Part shown: positions 47,177 through 56,638 of the stretch, one piece after another | Layout: each line of letters starts with the position of its first letter | How positions within the stretch are numbered: position 1 is the stretch's first letter | Source: Laspinema palackyanum D2c | GTDB lineage: Bacteria; Cyanobacteriota; Cyanobacteriia; Cyanobacteriales; Laspinemataceae | Assembly: GCF_025370875.1 (NCBI RefSeq) | Contig: NZ_JAMXFD010000005.1 | Coordinates: 62,001-126,000, forward strand | Length of the DNA stretch: 64,000 bases | Direction: 5' to 3' | Notes under the pieces: model-generated | Databases searched by the model: none | The model's input: only the letters and a program-made list of their open reading frames with translations | What the model was told of the DNA's origin: nothing | Program-made: the position numbers and the translations under genes

Positions 47177-47384
47177 ACGTTGCGCCCGGTTGAAGTTGTA
47201 TCAGTCTCATATTTGTCCGGATTTTAATTGAGGAATTGTTATGTTAGTTTGGCAGATTTTTAAAATCAATCCCCGGTGTCGAAGTGATTGAGGGTTAACT
47301 CCAACTTTACCTTTTAGCAAATTCCCATTCTGAGCGTTGCTTACGCCCCTGAACGTTTTTTATACTACACCCAAGGAAATTATC

Positions 47385-48593
47385 ATGATCTCCAATTTAA
47401 CTTTGTCTCCCCTGCCGATCACCAAAACCCCCCTCCGGGAAGTCCTTTCCCCCCGTTATGTTCCCAACCCAACGCCTGTGGAAGTCCCCAGAACCCTCCC
47501 CAAAGAGGCCGTGACCTCTCACCTCACCTGGCCTGCGGATACAGAATTGCTCGGGTTAGTCTTTGAAGTGACCCCTCGGGCAGCGGATTATCTGTACGCG
47601 CAATATACCATTGGATTGCACGCTTGGTTTTTAGACCAAGTGCGACAATCTGACCCGGAACTGTCTGCCTATTTACATGATGTCCAGACGGAAAAACCCT
47701 TTACCCTCTCCGGTTTAGAAGGAAAATTAGTCTCCTGCGGCAAAGATTTTCAACTGCAACCGGGAGAAACCTATCGGTGGTATGTGACGGCACTTTCTAA
47801 ACCCGTTGTTCAGTTTTTGCAACAGTGGGTGAAGCAGTTACCCGAGACGATCGCCTTGCGGAAAGCGCCGTTAGAAATTAAGTCCTGTAAAATTTCGATT
47901 GCGCCGACGACCTATCGGCAATTATTCGCCTCCCAAGAGATGAATTCTTCCACCCTGCAACTGAGTTTTATGACCCCGACGAGTTTCCGTCGGAAGAAAC
48001 ATCACTTCCCCTTGCCGGTCCCGGCCAATGTTTTTCATAGTTATTTGCGCCGGTGGAATGATTTCTCGGGGATGAATATCGATCGCGACCTGTTTTTAAA
48101 ATGGGTGGAAGAATCGGTATTAATTCACCGTCACGAATTGCAATCAGCGAAAGTGGCTGCCGGTAAAAAAGGCATGGTCACCGGATTTACGGGATTGGTG
48201 GAATTTGGATTATCTCGCCAGTCGGGAGAAGTCCCGGAATTCGAGCGGTTATTCTATACTTTGGGACAATTTGCTCCCTATTGCGGAACGGGACATAAAA
48301 CTACCTTTGGATTAGGTCAAACCCGCTTAGGATGGTCTGTTGAGGAAGCGATTCCGATTCCTTCTATCCAAGGAATGTTAGCCGAACGGATTGGGGAATT
48401 AACGGAATTATTTATCGGCCAACGGAAGCGCAAAGGGGGCGATCGCGCTCGGGAAATTGCCGAAACCTGGGCCACTATCCTCGCCCGTCGTGAATTAGGA
48501 GAATCCTTACAGGCGATCGCCTCGGATTTACAAATGCCCTATCAAACGGTCAAAACTTATGCTAAATTAGCTCGCCGAGCTTTAAAAGTTTAG
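47385..48593 (+). CDS. cas6: Cas6-family CRISPR RNA endoribonuclease with C-terminal HTH
   Basis: This encodes 402 residues from the ATG at 47385, chosen because AAGGAA lies 8 nt upstream; an in-frame start at 47337 lacks one. Cas6 cleaves repeat RNA to make crRNA. The two ferredoxin-like halves are visible. A central TPTSFRRKKHHFPLPVPANV is followed by VTGFTGLVEFGL and the Gly-rich GTGHKTTFGLGQTRLGW that closes the Cas6 domain near residue 320. A linker follows, then an extra helical domain (about 345-402) with LGESLQAIASDLQMPYQTVK, a sigma-region-4-like HTH. No other cas gene or CRISPR array occurs within the window. A perfect hairpin terminator follows. Confidence 0.85.
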   Translation: MISNLTLSPLPITKTPLREVLSPRYVPNPTPVEVPRTLPKEAVTSHLTWPADTELLGLVFEVTPRAADYLYAQYTIGLHAWFLDQVRQSDPELSAYLHDVQTEKPFTLSGLEGKLVSCGKDFQLQPGETYRWYVTALSKPVVQFLQQWVKQLPETIALRKAPLEIKSCKISIAPTTYRQLFASQEMNSSTLQLSFMTPTSFRRKKHHFPLPVPANVFHSYLRRWNDFSGMNIDRDLFLKWVEESVLIHRHELQSAKVAAGKKGMVTGFTGLVEFGLSRQSGEVPEFERLFYTLGQFAPYCGTGHKTTFGLGQTRLGWSVEEAIPIPSIQGMLAERIGELTELFIGQRKRKGGDRAREIAETWATILARRELGESLQAIASDLQMPYQTVKTYAKLARRALKV

Positions 48594-48622
48594 CAGAATC
48601 TGATGTTTGATTCATCAATTCT

Positions 48623-48651
48623 GTAGGGACATAACCGGGTTATGTCCCTAC
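48623..48651 (+). terminator. Intrinsic terminator after cas6
   Basis: GTAGGGACATAAC (48623-48635), loop CGG, and GTTATGTCCCTAC (48639-48651) form a perfect 13-bp stem followed by TTTTATTTT. It lies 29 bp after the cas6 stop. The following 130 bp contain a common-looking short repeat (GGCATAGCTGCGCTTACCGC) but no gene. Confidence 0.85.
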
Positions 48652-48784
48652 TTTTATTTTCTAACCTGTGTCAAGGGGTTGGGATGACTATAACAATAGG
48701 GAGCAAGATGCAAAGCCTACGGCATAGCTGCGCTTACCGCACTTCCAAATTGCGGTTATCCCCTTGCACTCCGGTTTTTTCTTG

Positions 48785-49375
48785 TTACAGGATGTCAAAT
48801 CCTGCTTCCCCTAATGCGCGCTCGTAGATATCGACGGTATGGAGTGCGATCGCCCATTCGCGAAGATACTCAAAGTCTAAATCCTGATTTTGAACTTTCA
48901 GCATCCAAACCAAATCCCGCCAGAGTTGATCTCCATTGCGATCGCTATCCCGATATTCCATGAGTTTTTCCAGAAAAATATCTTCCAAGGACGGTATCCA
49001 AAGCGATCGCTCGGGGTTCAGTTGCACCGTAATCGACTTGCGCCGACTAAATAGAGACTGCCAAAACGATTCATCTTTTAACAGCAACAGATTCACCGCA
49101 ATATTTGTCTCTTTATGGACTAAAGTAAACCCCGACTGCGCCCGAATCGCTTCTCGCATGGCCACTTCTGTGACCTTGAAATGGGGTTCAACCGCCTCAA
49201 ACAATCCGGCTACCTTATCCCGACGCAAATCGACAATCAGGGCGATAAAACTCGGAAGTTGGCGGTCGGTTTTCAGCGCCCGCGCTAACCCACTTTCCGT
49301 CACATAAGGAATCAATAATCCTTCAAAAATTTTAACCAGTTTTAAAATTATTTTAATGGGTTCTGCATTAGACAC
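48785..49375 (-). CDS. Nucleotidyltransferase-like protein with degenerate active site
   Basis: This encodes 196 residues. The C-terminal half, SLEDIFLEKLMEYRDS then QLWRDLVWMLKVQNQDLDFEYL and REWAIALHTVDIYERALGEA, closely follows the helical end of a common family of predicted nucleotidyltransferases. The middle, REAIRAQSGFTLVHKET with AVNLLLLKD, also fits. Where that family has a Gly-Ser loop and an Asp-x-Asp pair, this protein reads YVTESGLARAL and PSFIALIVDLR, so the Gly and both acidic metal ligands appear lost. The alignment is from memory of the family. It is convergent with cas6 and transcribed alone. Confidence 0.7.
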   Translation of the reverse strand: MSNAEPIKIILKLVKIFEGLLIPYVTESGLARALKTDRQLPSFIALIVDLRRDKVAGLFEAVEPHFKVTEVAMREAIRAQSGFTLVHKETNIAVNLLLLKDESFWQSLFSRRKSITVQLNPERSLWIPSLEDIFLEKLMEYRDSDRNGDQLWRDLVWMLKVQNQDLDFEYLREWAIALHTVDIYERALGEAGFDIL

Positions 49376-49517
49376 AGTTTTTCTCCTGTTTTTGTTGTTT
49401 GATTTTAATTGAGTGGCTCTGGAAATCAGACCCTCGCCGCCGCCAAAACTGCCGCTAATTCATTTTATTATTCATCAATAATAGAATAATTTAATCCAAC
49501 TGTCAACCAACCCTAAG

Positions 49518-49550
49518 AAACAGCAAGTTTGTAGTAAAGACTTGCTGTTT
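49518..49550. terminator. Intrinsic terminator of lnt
   Basis: AAACAGCAAG (49518-49527) and CTTGCTGTTT (49541-49550) form a perfect 10-bp stem with flanking A and T tracts, 41 bp beyond the lnt stop on the minus strand. Its sequence suggests it could also terminate plus-strand transcription. Confidence 0.75.
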
Positions 49551-49590
49551 TTTAGCTCGTCGTCACGACTTGCTGTCGTTTCCTCCGGAG

Positions 49591-51207
49591 TTATCTCCTT
49601 CTATAATCAACCCCACAACCGATCGCCGCTAGTCCCCAGAAGCCAAATAATAACCAATCTCCCCATCGCACATAAAGGGTCTGAGTTTGGCGTCGGTAAA
49701 TTGTATCCGCATGAATTTGATAGGTATTCTGTTCGGAAATCCATAAGGTTTTGCCTTGGGGATTGACGATCGCCGAATACCCTGTATTAGTTGCGCGAAC
49801 CGCCCAGCGATCGGTCTCGATCGCCCGCATCACGTCTTGAGCATGATGTTGTTCCATCATGGTTGCTGTATAATGAGCATCATTAGAGGCACTCAGGATA
49901 AACTCCCCTCCGGCTGCTGCTTGTCGTCGAAACAGTTCAGAAAAGGCAGAATCATAACAAATTCCGGCGATCGCTCGTCCGAAGGGCGTATCAAATACTT
50001 GATCCGGTTTCCCCGCCACTAACCGCGCCTCTAACGGTGATAACCTGGAGACGATTTTACCAAAAATTTCCTCAAATGGAATATATTCTCCCAAGGGAAC
50101 CAGCTTGGTTTTATCGTACCGGCTCAAGGTTTCTCCATCGGAAGTTACCGTCATTAAACTATTGGTAAAATTGCCCTCTCGACTGCCAAAAGTTCCCACC
50201 CAAGCCACGGCATTATAATCCCGAATGGTTTGATAAAAGGAACTGTAACGGGTATTTTCATCCGTCCATAAATAGGGAAATGCAGTTTCCGGAATCAGAA
50301 TGCCATCCACTCCCGCCTCGGCTAACTCTTGATAGCCTGTGGTATATCCCTCCAAGGCGCGACGCCATCCCTGGGAATCAAACTTAATTTCATTGGGAAT
50401 ATTCCCTTGAATAATGCCAACGGTTAAGGCATTTTCCGGAGATTGGAGCAGGGGGCGATTGTAGAGAGCAAATCCAATTCCATGTACAATTAGGAATAAA
50501 ATAATCGGAGAGGCTAATAATAGCCCTCGGGTTCGGGGGGGAGAGTTTCGGTTAGAATTGAAGCACAAGATGGCTTCAGCAATTAATCCATTAACGATGA
50601 CGATCGCCCCGGTAATGGTGGTCGGTCCTGATAGTTGTCCCAGGTGCAAAATGACTAAGTTTTGGTGACTTTGGGTAAAGGCAAGGGCGGTCCACCAGAG
50701 ATTTCCTGCACTCCATAAGGCTTCTAAACTACACCAAACGGCAGTGGCGATCGCCACCCGAACCCAGGGAGAGGGGGGATGTCCAGAACGCTTTGTAAAT
50801 AGGCGAATTATGGCGGTCAGAATGATGGCCCAAAGGATGACTAATGCTGCACCCCAGAGGGTGATGAAGGTCCAACAAAAGGATGCGATCGCTAAACTTG
50901 CCAGCCAAGGAACCCCCAACCAAGTCATCGGATGAATTCCGGTAATCCAAAACAAGGCTATTCCGTGATATCCGATTCCCCATAATAAAGGCAATCCTAA
51001 AAATTTCCCCTGCCAGATTCGCTGACTTTCTGATGGGTTTTCTCCGGTTTTGACTAGGAGAATCCACAGGGGAACTAAGGCAATCCAAGCTAAGGGCCAA
51101 GCATTGAAGGGGGCGGGGGTTAATCCCATTAAAATACCCCCGAATAAAGCGGCGGCTAATCGCCAGAAACTGTTGGATTTTAAAGTAAGGTTGAGAGTAT
51201 TTAACAC
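49591..51207 (-). CDS. lnt: Apolipoprotein N-acyltransferase
   Basis: This encodes a 538-residue membrane enzyme that adds the third acyl chain to the N-terminal Cys of lipoproteins. About eight N-terminal membrane helices (LTPAPFNAWPLAWIALVPLW in the first loop) are followed by the nitrilase-like periplasmic domain with the catalytic triad E307 (ILIPETAFPY), K366 (YDKTKLVPLGEY) and C417 (IAGICYDSAFSE). A final C-terminal helix lies at about 517-533. Length is normal. It lies between gyrA and the nucleotidyltransferase-like gene, with terminators on both sides. It would mature the siderophore-binding lipoprotein in this window among others. Confidence 0.95.
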   Translation of the reverse strand: MLNTLNLTLKSNSFWRLAAALFGGILMGLTPAPFNAWPLAWIALVPLWILLVKTGENPSESQRIWQGKFLGLPLLWGIGYHGIALFWITGIHPMTWLGVPWLASLAIASFCWTFITLWGAALVILWAIILTAIIRLFTKRSGHPPSPWVRVAIATAVWCSLEALWSAGNLWWTALAFTQSHQNLVILHLGQLSGPTTITGAIVIVNGLIAEAILCFNSNRNSPPRTRGLLLASPIILFLIVHGIGFALYNRPLLQSPENALTVGIIQGNIPNEIKFDSQGWRRALEGYTTGYQELAEAGVDGILIPETAFPYLWTDENTRYSSFYQTIRDYNAVAWVGTFGSREGNFTNSLMTVTSDGETLSRYDKTKLVPLGEYIPFEEIFGKIVSRLSPLEARLVAGKPDQVFDTPFGRAIAGICYDSAFSELFRRQAAAGGEFILSASNDAHYTATMMEQHHAQDVMRAIETDRWAVRATNTGYSAIVNPQGKTLWISEQNTYQIHADTIYRRQTQTLYVRWGDWLLFGFWGLAAIGCGVDYRRR

Positions 51208-51257
51208 GGGTATTTGTTCTGAATTGTGTTTTTTGATAATATAAATTAGTTATAAAG

Positions 51258-51340
51258 AAAGCGAGCATCCGGCTCGCTTTTTCTATTATAAACTGATTGT
51301 AAGTTACTACAACCGGCAGGGTAAAAAACCTGCCAGTTGT
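51258..51340 (-). terminator. Two stem-loops downstream of gyrA
   Basis: ACAACCGGCAGG (51309-51320) pairs with CCTGCCAGTTGT (51329-51340). Further on, AAAGCGAGC (51258-51266) pairs with GCTCGCTTT (51272-51280) next to T and A runs. Both lie in the 159-bp gap between the gyrA stop and the lnt start, consistent with tandem termination of gyrA. Confidence 0.75.
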
Positions 51341-51366
51341 GGCAACTTTTAACGGTTCAGAGAGAT

Positions 51367-54102
51367 TTAATTTTCCTCTTCGGTTCCGTTGTCCGGGGTG
51401 AGGTCATCTTCCTCACCAGATACGGTGACTACATCAACTCCAGCTTCGATATCCATGTCGATTGCGTTGTCCGTGGTGAGGTCATCTTCTTCACCGGATG
51501 CGGGAACTAAGGCCACTCCGGCGATCGCATCCGAAGAATCGAGACGCTGAACTCTCACCCCTCGGGCCGATCGCGACTGAGAAGAAATCGCCTTACTCGC
51601 CTGCCGAATGATAATCCCGCGATTGGTCACAATCATCAATTCATCATCTTCATTGACAATTCGTAAAGCCGCGAGACGGTCTTTTTCATTGCGGAACTTG
51701 ATTGCACAAACGCCTTTTCCGGCCCGTCGTTGTAGGCGGAATTGCGTCACCGGAACCCGTTTACCAAACCCGCCAGTAGTAATCACCAAGGCCCAAGGTC
51801 CTGGATAGGAAGAGGTTTCGGCAATGTTCTCTTCTTCCCCTTCGGTCTCCTCAGTTTGCAGATCGGTTTCTTCCTGTTCGAGTTCGATATCGAGTTCTGC
51901 ATCGAGTTCTACATCGAGTTCGAGATTTTCATCCTCGATCGCCTCCTCCATTGCAGCAGTCACTTGAGAGGGGAGCACATCCATGCTAATAATATTATCC
52001 CCTTTCCGGAGGTTCATGGATTTCACCCCTCGGGTGGCGCGACCCAGAGGACGGAGTTGTTTATGATCCGCTTTGAAATGAATCGCCATTCCCTTCGCGG
52101 AACCGATGATAATGGTATCTTCGGGTCGCGATTTCCGGACCCAACGCAATTCGTCGCCCTCGGATAAAGAGATAGCAATTAATCCATTGGCGCGGATATT
52201 AGAAAAGGCAGAGAGGGCAGTTTTTTTAATGTAACCGCCTTTAGTGAGCATCACTAAATATTCATCATCGGAGAATTCTTCCACCGAGACAAGAGAGGTG
52301 ATTTTTTCATTAAAGGGAATCGGCAACATTTGAGTAATTGCCATGCCTCGGGCGGTGCGAGACCCGGTGGGAATTTGATAGGCATTCAGGGAGTACACCA
52401 CCCCGCGATCGCTGAAGAACAAAATGGCATCATGGTCGCGACAGGTTAAGAAATGGGCAATTCCATCATCCTCTTTAATCTTCGCCCCAGATTTGCCTCG
52501 GGTGGCCCGACTTTGCGCCTCGAAGGTATTCACCGGCATCCGTTTGATATACCCTTGTTCCGTAATCATCACCAGGGCTTTTTCATTAGCGATTAAGTCG
52601 GTAACATCGATTTCACCTTCGGCGTGTTCGATGACGGTGCGACGGGGGGTGGAAAACTTGGCTTTGAGTTCTGTCGCTTCGTTTTCAATGATTTCTAACA
52701 CCCGTTCCCGTCTTGCCAAAATATCCCGCAAATCGGTGATAGTCAGTTGCAGGTCATCGTGTTCTTGTTGAATTTTATCGGCTTCTAATGCGGTTAAGCG
52801 GCGCAATTGCATTTGCAAAATGGCGTCCGCTTGAACTTCAGAAAATTCATAAGTAACGATTAATTCTTGTTTAGCGCTGGGGGTATCTGCTGCCCGTCGA
52901 ATTAGTGCAATAATGCTATCTAAATTCTCTAGGGCAATTAACAATCCCTGTAACAGATGGTCCCGTTCTTCTGCTTTTCGCAGTTCATAGCGCGTCCGGC
53001 GTTCGATGGTTTCGATGCGGAATTCTAGGAAGACGGTGAGGAACTGTCTGAGGGTGAGTAATTGCGGTTCGCTGTTGACCAGCGCCAGCATATTCGCTCC
53101 GAAATTGGCCTGTAAGGGGGTTTGTTTGTACAGGTTATTGAGGACGACGCGAGGGTAGGCATCGCGCTTGAGTTCGATGACAATTCGCATCCCGTCGCGA
53201 TCGCTCTCATCCCGGATATCCGAGATGCCTTCGAGACGCTTCTCGTTAACCATCTCGGCGATGCGTTCAATCATCGATGCCTTATTCGTTTGGTAAGGCA
53301 ACTCGGTAATCACGATCGCGTCTCTGTCGGGACGTCCGCGATGTTCGATAGTTTCAATAGTCGCGACACCGCGCATGGTGATCGAACCCCGTCCGGTGGT
53401 ATAGGCTTCCCGAATGCTGCCCACGCCCAGAATCTGGCCGCCGGTGGGAAAATCCGGACCGGGGATATATTGCATCAACTCAATATCTGTAATCTCAGGA
53501 TTGTTAATCAGTGCGACTAACCCATCGAGAAGTTCTCCCAAGTTGTGGGGAGGAATATTGGTTGCCATCCCCACGGCGATACCCGAGGAACCGTTGAGTA
53601 AGAGTTGGGGGACGCGGGTGGGTAGAACAATCGGTTCTTGCTGCGATCCATCAAAGTTATCAATGAAATCGACGGTTTCTTGGTCGATATCCCGCAACAT
53701 GGCATCCATGCTCAGGGACTGGAGACGACATTCCGTATAACGCATGGCTGCCGGAGGGTCGTTGTCAATGGAGCCGAAGTTACCGTGACCATTGATGAGC
53801 GGCGATCGCATGGAAAAATCTTGGGCCATCCGCACCAAGGCATCGTAAACCGCTGTATCGCCGTGTGGATGGTACTTACCGAGGACTTCCCCGACCACAC
53901 GAGCGCATTTACGAAAGGGGCGGTCTGGGGTCAAGCCCAACTCGTGCATGGCATAGAGAATCCGCCTGTGTACAGGCTTGAGACCATCCCTAGCATCTGG
54001 GAGCGCCCGACCCACGATCACGCTCATGGCGTATTCGAGGTAGGACTGTTGCATTTCATTCCGCAGATCCGTCGGGATTATCCGCTCCTGGGAGGTGGTC
54101 AT
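51367..54102 (-). CDS. gyrA: DNA gyrase subunit A
   Basis: This encodes a 911-residue type II topoisomerase subunit. The catalytic tyrosine is Y122 (AAMRYTE). The quinolone region is [17 protein letters not shown], with Thr at position 83 where E. coli has Ser and Asp at 87. The C-terminal beta-pinwheel carries a GyrA box variant, QRRAGKG rather than QRRGGKG. Two acidic insertions are unusual: about residues 705-755, made of [19 protein letters not shown]-like repeats, and the C-terminal tail with two SGEEDDLT copies. The subunit breaks and rejoins DNA with GyrB to introduce negative supercoils. ParC is the alternative, but the GyrA-box variant favours gyrase. Confidence 0.93.
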   Translation of the reverse strand: MTTSQERIIPTDLRNEMQQSYLEYAMSVIVGRALPDARDGLKPVHRRILYAMHELGLTPDRPFRKCARVVGEVLGKYHPHGDTAVYDALVRMAQDFSMRSPLINGHGNFGSIDNDPPAAMRYTECRLQSLSMDAMLRDIDQETVDFIDNFDGSQQEPIVLPTRVPQLLLNGSSGIAVGMATNIPPHNLGELLDGLVALINNPEITDIELMQYIPGPDFPTGGQILGVGSIREAYTTGRGSITMRGVATIETIEHRGRPDRDAIVITELPYQTNKASMIERIAEMVNEKRLEGISDIRDESDRDGMRIVIELKRDAYPRVVLNNLYKQTPLQANFGANMLALVNSEPQLLTLRQFLTVFLEFRIETIERRTRYELRKAEERDHLLQGLLIALENLDSIIALIRRAADTPSAKQELIVTYEFSEVQADAILQMQLRRLTALEADKIQQEHDDLQLTITDLRDILARRERVLEIIENEATELKAKFSTPRRTVIEHAEGEIDVTDLIANEKALVMITEQGYIKRMPVNTFEAQSRATRGKSGAKIKEDDGIAHFLTCRDHDAILFFSDRGVVYSLNAYQIPTGSRTARGMAITQMLPIPFNEKITSLVSVEEFSDDEYLVMLTKGGYIKKTALSAFSNIRANGLIAISLSEGDELRWVRKSRPEDTIIIGSAKGMAIHFKADHKQLRPLGRATRGVKSMNLRKGDNIISMDVLPSQVTAAMEEAIEDENLELDVELDAELDIELEQEETDLQTEETEGEEENIAETSSYPGPWALVITTGGFGKRVPVTQFRLQRRAGKGVCAIKFRNEKDRLAALRIVNEDDELMIVTNRGIIIRQASKAISSQSRSARGVRVQRLDSSDAIAGVALVPASGEEDDLTTDNAIDMDIEAGVDVVTVSGEEDDLTPDNGTEEEN

Positions 54103-54432
54103 AAGATGAAAAACTCCAAAAATGTGAGACTAAATAACAATGAGCTACAGAACCGATTTGATGCTACCTCGCATCGAAATATTGCTAAATTCTGATAAAT
54201 ATTTTAACATAGATTGACCAAATTTTGCCCAAAGCTGACGGCTTAAAATACCCTGATTTGTGGAGTGTTATTTGAGCGGGGATAATTATCAGTGGAGGGT
54301 GCTCAGTGGAGGGAGTTCAGTGAATAGTTGTCTGGGGGGAGTGGACAGTTCTTAGCGGTCAGTGGACAATGAAAAATAGACCCTGAAGAAATTGCCTCAG
54401 ACCCAGGACATAAGACCAAGGACATAAGACCC

Positions 54433-55374
54433 ATGACAAATGACCAAGGACTGTTTTCTGTAATTTACTCGGAAGAATTTTTAGAGCATGATACTGGGCG
54501 ATCTCATCCGGAACGTCCTGCTCGATTAACGGCCATTGTTGAAGCGTTAAAAGCCGTACCCTGGGCCAGTCGCCTGTCCTGGCACCTGCCGACCCCGGGA
54601 CATCAACCCTCGGTGCTCTCAGCGATTCAGCGGGTTCATACCCCGCGCCACATTCACGAAATCGAAATCTTGGCTGAATCTGGGGGGGGCCGCTTAGAGC
54701 TGGATACCCCGGTTTCTCGCTACAGTTACGAGGTGGCGCTGCTGGCGGTGAGTGCCTGGTTGGATGGAGTCGATCGCGTTGTGGAGACGGGGGAACCGGC
54801 GTTCGTGTTGGCGCGACCCCCGGGACATCATGCCGAGAGCGATCGCGGCATGGGATTTTGTCTCTTTTCCAATGCGGCGATCGCTGCCACCCATGCCTTA
54901 GACCAGCATGGGCTCCAACGGGTTGCCATCCTGGACTGGGACGTTCATCATGGCAACGGCACCCAGGAAATTGTCGAAAAAAATCCCCAAATTGCCTACT
55001 GTTCTCTCCATCAATACCCCTGCTATCCCGGGACCGGCGCAGCCCATGAAACCGGCCCTTATGATAACATCCTCAATCTTCCTGTCCCCGCAGGCAGTAC
55101 CCTCGCTGAATATCAAGTCTTGTTTCAGTCCAAGGTCATACCCTTTTTGCGACGGTTTCAACCCGATTTGTTACTTGTGAGCGCGGGATATGATGCCAAT
55201 GCGGCAGACCCCTTAGCCCGAATCGACCTGCAACCGGAAGATTACGGCATCCTTACGGATTATTGTTTGCAACTGACCCGCAGGATCGTCTTCGGATTGG
55301 AGGGAGGATATCACCTAGACGCCCTCAGTCAGTCCGTGATCGCCACCATTGCGCGCTGTCTGGAATTATCCTAG
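54433..55374 (+). CDS. Histone deacetylase-family (acetoin utilisation/APAH-like) hydrolase
   Basis: This encodes a 313-residue zinc amidohydrolase of the arginase/deacetylase fold. Active-site motifs are RPPGHHAESDRGMGFCLFSN (H132/H133), ILDWDVHHGNGTQ with zinc ligands D170 and H172, and LLVSAGYDANAADPLA supplying the third Asp. The C-terminus, VFGLEGGYHLDAL, carries the conserved Gly-Gly-Tyr. Bacterial members deacetylate lysines, polyamines or small acetylated amines, and the substrate here is unknown. The 5' flank (54200-54432) is low-complexity, with repeated CAGTGGA and GGACATAAGACC phrases, and contains no gene. Confidence 0.92.
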   Translation: MTNDQGLFSVIYSEEFLEHDTGRSHPERPARLTAIVEALKAVPWASRLSWHLPTPGHQPSVLSAIQRVHTPRHIHEIEILAESGGGRLELDTPVSRYSYEVALLAVSAWLDGVDRVVETGEPAFVLARPPGHHAESDRGMGFCLFSNAAIAATHALDQHGLQRVAILDWDVHHGNGTQEIVEKNPQIAYCSLHQYPCYPGTGAAHETGPYDNILNLPVPAGSTLAEYQVLFQSKVIPFLRRFQPDLLLVSAGYDANAADPLARIDLQPEDYGILTDYCLQLTRRIVFGLEGGYHLDALSQSVIATIARCLELS

Positions 55375-55432
55375 AACTATCGTGGCTGTTGGTTAAAGAG
55401 GGTGATACTATCCTCCCTCTTTCCCTCCGGAT

Positions 55433-56638
55433 TTAGGAGTCTTTGCCAATTTTAATTTTCGGAACATCCAACCCGATCTCTGTCATCGCATCTCGCCATT
55501 TGTCGATCCGGGTTTGAATCCGGTCTCTATTTTTGGTCGAGGAGGTAATCGCTTCACTAAACTCGGGGTCGTGACAGACTTTTTTCAGTGCCTCAATAAT
55601 CTCGGCTTTGCTGCTACGAATATCCTCAGAACTGGCATAAGCAAACGAGAGCATGATTACATCATAAATAGCCCGGTTGATGGATTTTTCCCATCCCGTA
55701 TCGGGAGTATAGCGCCGGAAAGCTCCGTAATCAAAAACCGCGAACACATCATCAATGGTTTTTCTAAATATTTCGCGATGATGCTCGATGGTTTCATCGT
55801 CAAAATGAATTCCCTGTTCTAGGTATTGATCTAGGAATTTCGACAAAGTACCGCGATAGGCGATCGGGTCGAAAAAGAAGGCAAAAAAGCGCAAAATCAT
55901 TTCGCAATCTTGCATTCGTTTGTCGATACTTAGAACCCGACGAGTTTTTTGGAAAACCTCATCTTCGGAGAGTTCTAAAATTAAATCATTCAACTTGCCG
56001 CGATAGACGCTGTTGCGGATTTCCTGAGCATTCAGGGGGACAAAGCCCGTATTTAAGCGCTCAAAGACATCAAATTTAATATCCGGGTGGGATTCCTTGA
56101 GGATGACAATACAACGAATGGTCCGGGAGAGGAGCAAACGTTGGTAAGAAACCTCAAGGTCTTCAAATTTTTTGCGGTTAATGTCCGGGAGAATTTTTAA
56201 CGCCCGTAGGGAAAAATCGCCGTTCAAAAATCGATAAATTGCGGTCAATCGTTGTTGACCGTCAATGACGCTATAGGATCCATCATCTAATTCTGCAAAA
56301 TAACAGACAGGAATGGGAACATTGAGCAGGAGAGATTCAATCAACCGGCTGCATTTCGTTTGGTCCCAAACTTGCCGCCGCTGAAATTTATCTGCCAGCA
56401 CCAGAGTCTGGTCATCAATCTGAGCTTTGAGCGATCGGATCACAAAGTCATAAGGATGCGTGACGAGTTTTCTATCCTTCACCGGGATAGTCAGTTCCTC
56501 CTCTAACTCTTCTTCGTCTTCCTCTTCAAATTGATCCTCAAGTAGTTCCTGGCTATCTTCAACTTGAGTGCCAAGACCGTCTTCTAGCATTGCCTCCCTC
56601 CTTATTCTCTGCATCGCTTGCTTTCTACTGCCCGACAA
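55433..56638 (-). CDS. DUF262 (GmrSD N-terminal type) domain protein
   Basis: This encodes 401 residues. An acidic N-terminal tail (about 20-50, mostly Glu/Asp) precedes a DUF262 domain with FQRRQVWDQTKCSRLIESLL, the signature VIDGQQRLTAI (DGQQR at 126-130) and FDVFERLNTGFVPLNAQEIR. The DGQQR motif belongs to the ParB/sulfiredoxin-like superfamily and can hydrolyse nucleotides. Related domains form the NTPase half of GmrSD type IV restriction enzymes. The helical C-terminal part (about 215-400) lacks a recognisable HNH (DUF1524) nuclease. It may be a stand-alone NTPase or part of a defence system with distant partners. Confidence 0.85.
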   Translation of the reverse strand: MSGSRKQAMQRIRREAMLEDGLGTQVEDSQELLEDQFEEEDEEELEEELTIPVKDRKLVTHPYDFVIRSLKAQIDDQTLVLADKFQRRQVWDQTKCSRLIESLLLNVPIPVCYFAELDDGSYSVIDGQQRLTAIYRFLNGDFSLRALKILPDINRKKFEDLEVSYQRLLLSRTIRCIVILKESHPDIKFDVFERLNTGFVPLNAQEIRNSVYRGKLNDLILELSEDEVFQKTRRVLSIDKRMQDCEMILRFFAFFFDPIAYRGTLSKFLDQYLEQGIHFDDETIEHHREIFRKTIDDVFAVFDYGAFRRYTPDTGWEKSINRAIYDVIMLSFAYASSEDIRSSKAEIIEALKKVCHDPEFSEAITSSTKNRDRIQTRIDKWRDAMTEIGLDVPKIKIGKDS

